Shown in pieces: positions 6,939 through 15,273 of a stretch of 46,736 nt of DNA. Both the position numbers and the translations under genes were made by a program. Each line of letters begins with the position of its first letter. Position 1 is the first letter of the stretch. The notes under the pieces were generated by a model. The model had not been told where the DNA came from and did not search any database. It worked only from the letters and a program-made list of their open reading frames with translations. This DNA is from Planctomycetota bacterium. Its GTDB lineage: Bacteria; Planctomycetota; OFTM77. The DNA lies in contig JAJDCO010000062.1 of the NCBI GenBank assembly GCA_029260795.1, positions 1 to 46,736 on the forward strand, given 5' to 3'.

Positions 6939-7619
6939 TCAGGCGTCGGCGACCCGGCCGCCATCGGAAGCCGGGCGTCGGGTCGAAGTCGAGTCCGAAG
7001 GTCGCGGCGCCACCGCCGCGGCCGAAGCCACCTCTCCCGCTGCCGTCTGCTCGGGAAGGCGAGTGACCAGCTCATTCTCCTCGTAGAGCTCGATGACATC
7101 CGAGTAATCGCGGTTCGTGAGACGACAGATCACGGCCGCCTTCAGGATCGGCGGCAAGATGAAAACGGCCGTCTCGTCGGCATCGAGCTTCTTGACGACG
7201 TCGTGGATCGCTCGAGCCCCTCGCCTCGCCGCCTGCTGGATGTCCTCGCCGCTGGGCGGCGTCATCGCCGAGGGATCCTCGTGCCAGGCCCGATAGGCTC
7301 GCTTGTACTTCGCCTTGATGTCAGAAAGCAGCAGGCCCTGCCAGATGCCCAAGTTGACCCCTTCGAGGTCGTCGATCGGCTTGACCTTGACCTTCAGGCG
7401 CTCCGCGACGGCGTCGGCGGTCTCCCGAGAGGTCTGGCCTCGCCCGCAATACAGACAGCCCTTCACCAGATCGGTCAGCTGCTGTGCGATCCGACTCGCC
7501 TCCTGCAGACCTTCCATCGACAGGGGAATGTCGAGGTGCCCTTGGAGGCGCTCCTCGACTTGCCACTGACTCATGGCGTCACGCACGAGCACGATTCGAG
7601 AGAGAGTAGGCGAGGTCAT
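6939..7619 (-). CDS. Histidine-phosphatase-fold protein with lost catalytic residues
   Basis: The scaffold of the phosphoglycerate mutase/histidine phosphatase family is clear: IVLVRDAMSQWQVEERLQGH at the N-terminus, then IPLSMEGLQEASRIAQQL, RGQTSRETADAVAERLKV and DDLEGVNLGIWQGLLLSDI. The catalytic R-H-G at residues 13-15 is R-D-A, and the second catalytic His region (normally V-x-H-G) reads ILPPILKA at 154-161. Known family chemistry needs both histidines, so a phosphatase or mutase activity is unlikely; a binding or regulatory role is inferred. The last 35 residues are disordered Ser/Thr/Arg. It lies between rpe and accD in a glycolysis cluster. Confidence 0.8.
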   Translation of the reverse strand: MTSPTLSRIVLVRDAMSQWQVEERLQGHLDIPLSMEGLQEASRIAQQLTDLVKGCLYCGRGQTSRETADAVAERLKVKVKPIDDLEGVNLGIWQGLLLSDIKAKYKRAYRAWHEDPSAMTPPSGEDIQQAARRGARAIHDVVKKLDADETAVFILPPILKAAVICRLTNRDYSDVIELYEENELVTRLPEQTAAGEVASAAAVAPRPSDSTSTRRPASDGGRVADA

Positions 7620-7699
7620 CTCATTACCGAAGCGAGTTCGAGCGCAGCGCAGGACGACCCAGACGGTCGCACCTTGGCCTGCTCGCGATACTTCCGGCG

Positions 7700-7728
7700 A
7701 CCTTATCAGATCGCCCCAGTGAATTCAA
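7700..7728 (-). promoter_or_regulatory. Weak candidate promoter upstream of the phosphatase-fold gene
   Basis: On the minus strand TTGAAT, a 17-nt spacer, TAAGGT. Overlaps the rpe stop. Each box is a partial match; if real it gives the phosphatase-fold protein and accD their own start. Confidence 0.25.
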
Positions 7729-8417
7729 AGGGCCGATGCCTGCAGTCCAGCCTCCGCCAGCCGCCGCATCTCTTTGATAGTCTTGGGGATATCACCAGAC
7801 TTAAAGATGGCCGTCCCGGCCACGAACGCGTTGAAGCCGCGCTCGGCGGCGAGTGGCAGCGTCTCGGCAGTGATCCCTCCGTCGATCTCGAGATCCCCTT
7901 CCCAGCCCTCGCGGCCCCGAATCACGTCGGCCTTCTCGAGGACGCTCGCGATGAGCTTCTGGCCGCCGAAGCCCGGGAACACCGACATCACCAACACGAG
8001 GTCCAGGTGCTCGAGAAAAGGCACGACGCGCTCGATCGGCGTGTCGGGGTTGATCGCCATCCCGACCTGGACACCCATTCGGCCGATCGCCCTCGCGGCG
8101 TCGCTGGCATCGACCACGGCCTCTTCATGGAAGGTCACGATCGTCGCCCCCGCATCAACATATGCCGGCGCGTGGCGTATCGGGTCCTCGATCATCAGGT
8201 GCACGTCGAGCGGCAGGGTCGAGGCCGCCCGGATCGCCGCCACGACCGGCGGACCTATCGTGAGGTTGGGGACGAGATGCCCGTCCATGACGTCGACGTG
8301 GAGCCAATCGGCACCGGCGTTCTCGACGCGGAGAATCTCGAGGCGGAGATCCGCGAAGTCGGACGCCAGCAGCGAAGGCGCGATCCTGACCCGATCGGGT
8401 CCGAGATGGGGCTTCAA
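7725..8417 (-). CDS. rpe: Ribulose-phosphate 3-epimerase
   Basis: Interconverts ribulose 5-phosphate and xylulose 5-phosphate in the pentose phosphate pathway. The TIM-barrel signatures are visible: IAPSLLASDFADL, the metal and base residues in LHVDVMDGHLVPNLTIGPPV, HLMIEDP, VMSVFPGFGGQKLI and EIDGGI. 230 aa is standard. The start is TTG at 8417, supported by GAGGAG just upstream. Gaps of about 105-115 bp separate it from both neighbours in the gap-pgk-rpe cluster, long for an operon, so internal promoters or processing are possible. Confidence 0.95.
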   Translation of the reverse strand: MKPHLGPDRVRIAPSLLASDFADLRLEILRVENAGADWLHVDVMDGHLVPNLTIGPPVVAAIRAASTLPLDVHLMIEDPIRHAPAYVDAGATIVTFHEEAVVDASDAARAIGRMGVQVGMAINPDTPIERVVPFLEHLDLVLVMSVFPGFGGQKLIASVLEKADVIRGREGWEGDLEIDGGITAETLPLAAERGFNAFVAGTAIFKSGDIPKTIKEMRRLAEAGLQASAL

Positions 8418-8477
8418 GGTCTCTCCTCGATCAGAGTCCAGGTCGAGCGACCACCCAGGCTAGAGCTTGGCTCGGGC

Positions 8478-8503
8478 CCGCACAAGAGACGTCTCGGGTG
8501 CGG
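8478..8503. other. Imperfect inverted repeat between pgk and rpe
   Basis: CCGCAC-aa-GAGAC / GTCTC-gg-GTGCGG: 13-nt arms with a 2-nt internal mismatch and no loop beyond the GAGACGTCTC core. No T-run follows on the minus strand, so it is more like an mRNA processing or protective structure than a terminator. Confidence 0.5.
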
Positions 8504-8532
8504 AAACGGCTCCGAATGTCGAAGACGACCGC

Positions 8533-9723
8533 TCAACGGCTCGCGCGATCATTCAAGGCCTCGAGGCCGGGAAGCTGCTTGCCTTCGAGCATCTCGAGGG
8601 ACGCCCCCCCACCGGTCGACACATGGCGGACTTGGTCGTCCAAACCCAGCAGACGAATCGCGGCTGCCGAGTCGCCGCCGCCGACCACCGTCGTGCCCGG
8701 ATTGGTGGCCAGAGCACGCGCGACGGCTTCGGTCCCGGATCGGAAGGCCTCCCACTCGAAGACGCCCATGGGGCCGTTCCAGATCACGGTCTTCGCCTCA
8801 CCGATCGCGGCCGCGTAGCGCTCGGCCGTGGCGGGACCGATGTCGAGCCCCATGCGATCGGCCGGGATCGCGCCCGCCACGACGCTCGGCGTCGAGCCCT
8901 CGGCGAAGTCGGCCGCGACCACGTGATCGCTCGGCAGATCGAAGGCGACGCCGGCCGCCTCGGCCTGGGCGAGCGTCTGGCGGGCGAGGTCGAGCCGATC
9001 GCTCTCGACTCGAGAGGCCCCCACCTCTTCGCCGCGGGCGGCGAGGAACGTGTAGGCCATCGCGCCACCGATGAGAATGCGATCGACCTTGTCGAGCAGG
9101 TTCTCGATGACGGGGATCTTGTCGCTGACCTTCGCCCCGCCGAGGATGGCGACGTAGGGATGATCCGGGCTGGCGAGGAGACGGCTGAAGTACTCGATCT
9201 CCTTCTCCATGAGGAGACCCGCGGCGGCCGGCAGTGTGCGCGGCGGTCCGACGATCGAGGCGTGAGCACGATGAGCCGCGCCAAAGGCATCGTTGACGTA
9301 GCGCTCGCCGAGCGCCGTGAGCTGCGCGACGAAGGCGTCGTCACAGGCGGTCTCGCCGGGCTCGAAGCGCAGGTTCTCGAGCAGGATCACGTCGCCCGGT
9401 TGGGCCGACTGGACGGCGGCCTCGGCCGCAGGTCCGATGACGACGTCGAGCTTCTTCACGGGGCGCTCGAGCAGCTCGGCCAACCGAGCGGCGACCGGAG
9501 TCAGTCGCAGAGCGTCGTCGACTTGGCCTTTGGGACGACCGAGATGCGACATCAGGACGGCGATCCCGCCACCGTCGAGGATGGCGCGAAGGGTCGGGAG
9601 CGTCTGGCGGATGCGGTGGTCGTCGGTGATGGCTCCCTCATGGAGCGGCACGTTGTAATCGACGCGCGTCAGCACTCGCCGTCCGTCGAGATCCAGGTCC
9701 TTGATCGTGAGCTTGTTCATCAT
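8533..9723 (-). CDS. pgk: Phosphoglycerate kinase
   Basis: Transfers phosphate from 1,3-bisphosphoglycerate to ADP in glycolysis, or the reverse in gluconeogenesis. Family motifs in order: [47 protein letters not shown]...[18 protein letters not shown], the GGAKVSDKI hinge, [12 protein letters not shown] and the nucleotide loop [12 protein letters not shown]. 396 aa is typical. ATG at 9723 has GAGG upstream. It is downstream of gap, separated by a strong hairpin, and followed by rpe. Confidence 0.97.
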   Translation of the reverse strand: MMNKLTIKDLDLDGRRVLTRVDYNVPLHEGAITDDHRIRQTLPTLRAILDGGGIAVLMSHLGRPKGQVDDALRLTPVAARLAELLERPVKKLDVVIGPAAEAAVQSAQPGDVILLENLRFEPGETACDDAFVAQLTALGERYVNDAFGAAHRAHASIVGPPRTLPAAAGLLMEKEIEYFSRLLASPDHPYVAILGGAKVSDKIPVIENLLDKVDRILIGGAMAYTFLAARGEEVGASRVESDRLDLARQTLAQAEAAGVAFDLPSDHVVAADFAEGSTPSVVAGAIPADRMGLDIGPATAERYAAAIGEAKTVIWNGPMGVFEWEAFRSGTEAVARALATNPGTTVVGGGDSAAAIRLLGLDDQVRHVSTGGGASLEMLEGKQLPGLEALNDRASR

Positions 9724-9759
9724 CGACGCCTCAAACCAGCAGCCGGGCAGTAAACGAAC

Positions 9760-9787
9760 ACCGCGGTCGTATCGGAACGACCGCGGT
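9760..9787 (-). other. Perfect 11-bp hairpin between gap and pgk
   Basis: ACCGCGGTCGT, 6-nt loop, ACGACCGCGGT with no mismatch. On the minus strand it is followed by GTTCGTTTACTG, a weak T-rich tail. A shorter stem GGGCGGT-CATC-ACCGCCC lies at 9809-9826, nearer the gap stop. Together they could stabilise the gap mRNA end, act as a partial terminator that keeps gap expression above pgk, or mark a processing site. Known gap-pgk operons often have such intergenic structures; the role here is inferred. Confidence 0.6.
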
Positions 9788-9840
9788 CGAGACGAGCGGT
9801 GCCAAGGGCGGTCATCACCGCCCTCGGCTTCCTTCGAAGA

Positions 9841-10875
<1,035 letters not shown>

Positions 10876-10988
10876 TCAGGGGATGCGTTCGCCTATACTC
10901 GCGCGCGAGGCGTCGCCGCACCTCGGGCCGCCTGTGCCTCGCGGTCGGAATGCGCGCGTTCGTTGGATCGAGAGCGGGTTGTATCACA

Positions 10989-12395
10989 ATGCCTACGACT
11001 GTCAACGCCGGGCAGAGCGAGCCCGAGGCGACCGAGGCCCCGGTTTTTCGACGAGCCTTGGCTCGCGCCCGGGAGCTGACCCCCCAAGGGACCCGCGTGG
11101 GCGTCGCCGTCTCGGGAGGCCCCGACTCGGTCTTCCTCCTCGAGGTACACGCGAGCCTGGCCCACCTCCGCCGTGACCCGCGGCCGACCGTGCTGCACAT
11201 CGACCACGGCTGGCGGGGTGACGAGTCCCGAGCCGATGCACGCTTCACGCGAGAGCTCGCCGACCACTACGAGCTCCCGTTTGCCGAAGTGACGCTGAAA
11301 GCGGGTCGACACTCCGAAGACCACGCGCGGCGAGCACGTTACGCAGCCTTGTCGGACCTGGCCCGCGAGCGAAGCCTCGAGGCGATCGCGGTCGGTCATC
11401 ATCGCGACGACCAGATCGAGACGCTTCTGCTGCGCCTGCTCCGCGGCACCGGCGTGCGCGGCTTGGCCGGCATGCCGGCCGAGCGCCCGTTGCGGAACGA
11501 TCGGGACACTCGCCTCATCCGCCCTCTCCTCGAGATCGACGCGACCGAGATTCGGTCTTGGCTCGAGGAGCACGGCCGTGGTCATCGCTTCGACGCAACC
11601 AATCGTGATCCGCGCTACGCGCGCAACGCCGTCCGCCACGAATTGATCCCGATGATCGAGGACCGCCTCGGGAAGGATTGGCGAGTGGGGCTCCTCGGCC
11701 TAGCCGCGTCCGCGCGACTCCTATCGGCGACGCTTCGCGAGCAAGCTCGCCGGGTGTTGGCTGCAGCCGGGCCGACCGCGGAGCGTCGACTCCCGATCGA
11801 GGACTACTGGGCCGCGCCGGCCGTCCTGCGGCGCGAGATCCTGCTCACCTGGTGCGAGGAGATTCTCGAAGAGCACCCCGCTCCCGAGCTGTCTCTCGAT
11901 CCGATCGACGCCTTCATTGCTCACAGCGCAACGCATCATCGATGGTCATTGGGTGCCGGGCTCGAGCTGGTGGTGCAGTACGGCGCGCTGCGCGTGCGCC
12001 GTCCGACGACGCGTGCGGTATTCGACGTCCCGGTCGTCGGCCCCGGTCGCCTCGAGGTCGTCGGAGGCACGCTCGAGATCCAGGAATGGGATCATGCCCC
12101 CGATGTCTTCGAGGACTCGCACACGGAGTGGATCGACGCCGACTCGGCGCCGTTCCCCTGGCGGCTGCGTTCCCGACGACCCGGTGACCGCTTTCGACCG
12201 CTCGGAATGACCGGGCGCCGCAAGGTGAAGGACTTCCTGTCCGATCGCAAGCTGACCGATGAGGAACGCCAGCGCATCCTCATCCTCGAGTGCGCCGAAG
12301 GTCCGATCTGGATCGTCGGCGAGCGCCTGGATCACCGGTGTCGCGTGCGGGAAGAGACGCGGCGGTGGTTGCGGTTGAGTTTCGTGCAGGCATGA
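10989..12395 (+). CDS. tilS: tRNA(Ile)-lysidine synthase
   Basis: Adds lysine to C34 of tRNA-Ile2 so it reads AUA. The PP-loop SGGPDS is at residues 42-47; HIDHGWRG and AVGHHRDDQIETLLLRLLRG follow, then the substrate-binding region RPLLEIDATEIRSWL and DATNRDPRYARNAVRHELIP. The C-terminal TilS domain shows RSRRPGDRFRPLGMTGRRKV. About 468 aa is within the family range for proteins with the C-terminal extension. ATG at 10989 starts MPTTVNAG; an upstream in-frame start at 10950 is possible but has no better support. It diverges from gap and converges with the PQQ lipoprotein gene. Confidence 0.95.
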   Translation: MPTTVNAGQSEPEATEAPVFRRALARARELTPQGTRVGVAVSGGPDSVFLLEVHASLAHLRRDPRPTVLHIDHGWRGDESRADARFTRELADHYELPFAEVTLKAGRHSEDHARRARYAALSDLARERSLEAIAVGHHRDDQIETLLLRLLRGTGVRGLAGMPAERPLRNDRDTRLIRPLLEIDATEIRSWLEEHGRGHRFDATNRDPRYARNAVRHELIPMIEDRLGKDWRVGLLGLAASARLLSATLREQARRVLAAAGPTAERRLPIEDYWAAPAVLRREILLTWCEEILEEHPAPELSLDPIDAFIAHSATHHRWSLGAGLELVVQYGALRVRRPTTRAVFDVPVVGPGRLEVVGGTLEIQEWDHAPDVFEDSHTEWIDADSAPFPWRLRSRRPGDRFRPLGMTGRRKVKDFLSDRKLTDEERQRILILECAEGPIWIVGERLDHRCRVREETRRWLRLSFVQA

Positions 12396-12436
12396 GCCGC
12401 AGGCCAGGCTTCCTTCGCCTCAGAGGCCAGGCCATT

Positions 12437-12469
12437 TCGGAGGCCAGGCTTCAGCCGGGTGGAAGGTCG
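12437..12469 (-). repeat. REP-like module, arm type CCAGGCT (left half of an inverted pair)
   Basis: Plus strand TCGGAGG, CCAGGCT-TC-AGCCGGG, TGGAAGGTCG; one arm mismatch (T to G). Paired with 12542-12574 across a 72-nt spacer. The spacer contains CGACGCC / GGCGTCG arms at 12495-12501 and 12516-12522, close to the centre of the pair. Confidence 0.85.
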
Positions 12470-12541
12470 CCCGCGTCTCGTCACACGATCGAATCGACGC
12501 CCGGTTTCGGAAGGCGGCGTCGCGTGCTCGTGGATGCTGGC

Positions 12542-12574
12542 CGCCCCACCAACGGACTGAGGTCCGCCCTCCGG
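12542..12574 (+). repeat. REP-like module, arm type GCGGACT variant (right half of an inverted pair)
   Basis: CGCCCCACCA, ACGGACT-GA-GGTCCGC, CCTCCGG. The arms keep pairing in the middle with a T-G wobble at the loop and an A-C mismatch at the base. Confidence 0.8.
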
Positions 12575-12775
12575 TGCGATCGATCCTCCAGCTCTCTCAC
12601 CTTGGTCGTCCAAAGGCATCCCGGCCCGACGTTGCGCGACGACAGAAAGGGAGCGGCGTGACGGACTCCGTTCGCGTCTCTGTCGGTTGTTGCGGCGACC
12701 TCGCGCACCCACTTTCAACGTCCAGCGACCTGAGCGACGCCATCACACCGACTTCAAGATTTGAAAGATGCCGCC

Positions 12776-12808
12776 CGACCCTCCAGCGGACTGAAGTCCG
12801 CCCTCCGA
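12776..12808 (+). repeat. REP-like module, arm type GCGGACT (single)
   Basis: CGACCCTCCA, GCGGACT-GA-AGTCCGC, CCTCCGA. Perfect arms. No opposite-strand partner at the usual distance. Confidence 0.9.
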
Positions 12809-12848
12809 TGCGACTGCACGCATGCTTTGAGGACGAACCAATGCAAAC

Positions 12849-12870
12849 GGAGCAGGCCGGGGCCTGCTCC
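12849..12870 (-). terminator. Terminator hairpin for the PQQ lipoprotein gene
   Basis: GGAGCAGGCC / GGCCTGCTCC, ten complementary bases on each side with a 2-nt centre (in practice nine pairs and a 4-nt loop). On the minus strand it lies 33 bp after the stop at 12904 and is followed by GTTTGCATT, a weak U-tract. Confidence 0.65.
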
Positions 12871-12903
12871 GTGCGTGATTCTTGCTCTTTGGTGTGAAGC
12901 GGC

Positions 12904-14151
12904 TCAGCGCTCCTCGGGACGAGCCTCTCGCAGCGCCCAGATTCGGGAGCCATCGCTGAGGTAGAGATGGTTATCGACGGTGTTGGTCAAGACCATGATG
13001 CCGAGCATCGGGTCCGACTGGCCGACGACCTGCCCGCTGCCGTCCACCTCGGCGATCGATCCGTCCTTCATCACGATGAGGACGTTGCCATCATCGTTGG
13101 TGCAGACGAAGCGACGACCGTCGGCGAGAACCCAACGGCCGATGCCCGTGGTCGCGTCGATGGCGTGGAGGCCGAGCTGGTTGGCGGCGTAGACGATGCC
13201 CGAAGCGTGAATCGGGGATCCGTCGATGCGTTCGGTCGGTGCCCCATCGATCGCGATGCGAGTCGTCTCGAGATCCCGGTCACCGCGGCGGAAGGGCCGG
13301 ATGCCGGGATACGACCAAAGTCGAGATCCGGTGGCGGCGCTATAGGCGTAGATGAACGTGTCGTCCGACGCGACGAAGACGCTGGAGCCTGCGACACCCA
13401 GGTCAGCGGTGATCGCGTCTCCGACGCGGTCGACCCAAACCGGCTCGCGAGGAGCGAGGGCGAGGGCATCGCGCGCCGAGAGACCGTAGACCCGCCCATC
13501 ATTGCTGGCGATCACGACCATGTCCGACGCAGCTGGCGGAGACGCCGGCGACGCGGTCGAGCCGCCCCGCACGCGGAAGTCCCAGCCGAAGTTGCCGCCG
13601 GCGAGGTCGAAAGTAATGATGTTGTTCTCGGTGAGCGATGGCAGATAGAGCGTGCGACCGTTGGTCGCGGGAGCTCCTGCCGGAGCGACCATGTCGAAGG
13701 ATGCCTTGTACCGCAATGCGCCGTAGCGCAATCCGGCCACCATCATTCCGCGCCGCATCACGAAGGTGATCGGATCGGCCGGGGAGAGCGTCTCAGCGGA
13801 TCCACGACCTGTAGGAACGCCGGAGCGCACGACCGGCGGATAGATCGGCGGAGCGTCGAGGTAGAGCACCCAAGAGGGATCTCCTACGAAGCGCTCGACC
13901 GCCATCGCCTGGTCTTTCGCGCCGCCGGTGACCACCACCAGAAAGGGGCCGCGAAGATAAACATTGTCGACGGAACCACCCCGTTCGACCTCGAGAGGCA
14001 AGGACCAAACCTGCTGCTTGCCGAACATCTCGGGAGCATGACGTCCCCAGTCCAGCGAAACGCTGGGGGGCCGGGTCGTCGTATTGGTGCAACCTGTCGC
14101 CCAGAGCAGGACGAGTGCACCGACCCCGAGGGCCCACCGATGTGCCACCAT
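12904..14151 (-). CDS. PQQ-type beta-propeller lipoprotein
   Basis: ATG at 14151 is set by GGAGGAG eight bases upstream and gives a signal peptide, ALGVGALVLLWATGC, with Cys at about residue 21 as a likely lipidation site. The rest (415 aa in all) is repeats of about 40 residues with beta strands such as MVVIASNDGRVYGLSARDAL, VFVASDDTFIYAYSAATGSR-LWSY and IVYAANQLGLHAIDATTGIG-RWVL, the pattern of PQQ/BamB-like propellers. Such proteins are periplasmic or membrane-anchored and either bind PQQ-like cofactors or act as scaffolds; nothing shows a dehydrogenase active site. It stands alone, convergent with tilS. Confidence 0.85.
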   Translation of the reverse strand: MVAHRWALGVGALVLLWATGCTNTTTRPPSVSLDWGRHAPEMFGKQQVWSLPLEVERGGSVDNVYLRGPFLVVVTGGAKDQAMAVERFVGDPSWVLYLDAPPIYPPVVRSGVPTGRGSAETLSPADPITFVMRRGMMVAGLRYGALRYKASFDMVAPAGAPATNGRTLYLPSLTENNIITFDLAGGNFGWDFRVRGGSTASPASPPAASDMVVIASNDGRVYGLSARDALALAPREPVWVDRVGDAITADLGVAGSSVFVASDDTFIYAYSAATGSRLWSYPGIRPFRRGDRDLETTRIAIDGAPTERIDGSPIHASGIVYAANQLGLHAIDATTGIGRWVLADGRRFVCTNDDGNVLIVMKDGSIAEVDGSGQVVGQSDPMLGIMVLTNTVDNHLYLSDGSRIWALREARPEER

Positions 14152-14532
14152 CGCGATCTCCTCCATATTCCATTCGTTGGGAGCTCCGGGCGCAGATCGA
14201 CGGCCGGAAGCCACGCTGCGCGGGAAACCCGGGAAGGTATCTACCAGGTTCGGCACGTTGCCGTCAAGCAAAGGATGATAGGGACGGGAGTTCGGAGTGC
14301 TGTCGCCCCGCCGAGCCAAACTCGAGTGCGACGACGAGCGCCTGCAACCGGGGGCCGAAGCCGAGTCGACGGTCTTCTGGACACCTCGCCGCTCACCTGC
14401 TGTTGATCGTCTCTGCAACGTCTGATACCCTCGCGTTTTCAGGTGGATTGCCCCCGGCAACCCCTTCGAGTCGCGCCGAGGCAGAACGGTGCCACTCTCC
14501 TTCCTTTCCGAAATCGATAGCTCGAGCGCAGC
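14152..14532. other. Divergent intergenic region without a gene
   Basis: 381 bp between the PQQ lipoprotein gene (minus) and the yggS-like gene (plus). I see no credible coding frame or riboswitch. On the plus strand TTGATC, a 17-nt spacer and TACCCT at 14403-14431 form a weak promoter candidate for the yggS-like operon. Confidence 0.4.
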
Positions 14533-15258
14533 ATGGAGCCGCAAGAGATAGGGACCCTCGAGGCCAATCTCCAGCGGGTACGGATGCGAATCCGAGCGGC
14601 TTGTGAACGGGTCGGCCGGTCCGAAGGCGACGTTCGCCTGATCGCCGTGACGAAGTACACGACGGTCGAGGTGATGCGTGCCCTGATCGCGCTGGGTGTC
14701 GAGGACATCGGCGAGAGTCGAGTTCAAGACACGGCCCCGAAGCGAGCCGTGCTCGGGGCCGCCCACACCCGTTGGCACCTGATTGGGCATCTCCAGCGCA
14801 ACAAGGTCGCCAAAGCGCTGGAGCTCTACGACGTCGTGCACTCGCTCGACTCGGCCCGCCTGGGCGACGAGCTGGACCGGCGGTCGACCCGGCCCGTCGA
14901 GGCCTTGATTCAGATCAACGTGGCGGGCGAGTCGAGCAAGGGTGGACTCCACCCGGACGAGCTGGGTAGGCTCCTGGAGCACGCTGCTCGGTGGGAGTCG
15001 GTTCGAGTACGTGGGCTCATGACGATCGCGCCCCGCGCAGACGACTCGGCCAAGGCCGAGCTGCGGTCGGTCTTTGCCCAGCTGCGAGAGCTGCGAGACG
15101 AGATGAATCGAGGGGGTCGATTCGAGACTCAGCTCGTACACTTGTCCATGGGAATGACGCAGGACTACGAGCTGGCGATCGAGGAAGGTGCCACTCTCGT
15201 GCGCGTCGGCTCGGCACTGCTCGAGGGTCTTGAGAACTCGGTGCGAAGCACCAACTGA
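14533..15258 (+). CDS. YggS/PLPBP-family pyridoxal phosphate homeostasis protein
   Basis: A TIM-barrel PLP-binding protein with no known catalysis that helps balance free PLP and amino/keto acid pools. The PLP lysine is Lys41 in RLIAVTKYTTVEVMRALIAL. Also present are IGESRVQDTAPK, WHLIGHLQRNKVAKAL, SLDSARL, EALIQINVAGESSKGGL, VRGLMTIAP, LSMGMTQDYELAIEEGATLV and RVGSALL. 241 aa is normal. ATG at 14533 has no strong Shine-Dalgarno. It is the first gene of a plus-strand run with an FHA kinase, a DUF167 protein and purN. Confidence 0.93.
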   Translation: MEPQEIGTLEANLQRVRMRIRAACERVGRSEGDVRLIAVTKYTTVEVMRALIALGVEDIGESRVQDTAPKRAVLGAAHTRWHLIGHLQRNKVAKALELYDVVHSLDSARLGDELDRRSTRPVEALIQINVAGESSKGGLHPDELGRLLEHAARWESVRVRGLMTIAPRADDSAKAELRSVFAQLRELRDEMNRGGRFETQLVHLSMGMTQDYELAIEEGATLVRVGSALLEGLENSVRSTN

Positions 15259-15273
15259 CGAGGAACGATCAAG

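Larger units (their letters stand above)
12396..12903. other. Intergenic repeat cluster between tilS and the PQQ lipoprotein gene
   Basis: Between convergent genes. It holds three REP-like modules (12437-12469, 12542-12574, 12776-12808), degenerate module pieces at 12401-12435, and an intrinsic terminator at 12849-12870. At 12661-12685 there is a short motif, GACTCCGTTCGCGTCTCTGT, similar to one at 46617-46637. No intact gene seen. Confidence 0.75.

Noticed and set aside
14152..14532. Riboswitch upstream of the yggS-like gene
   Set aside because: I looked for GEMM- and other aptamer-like core motifs and found none that hold together.
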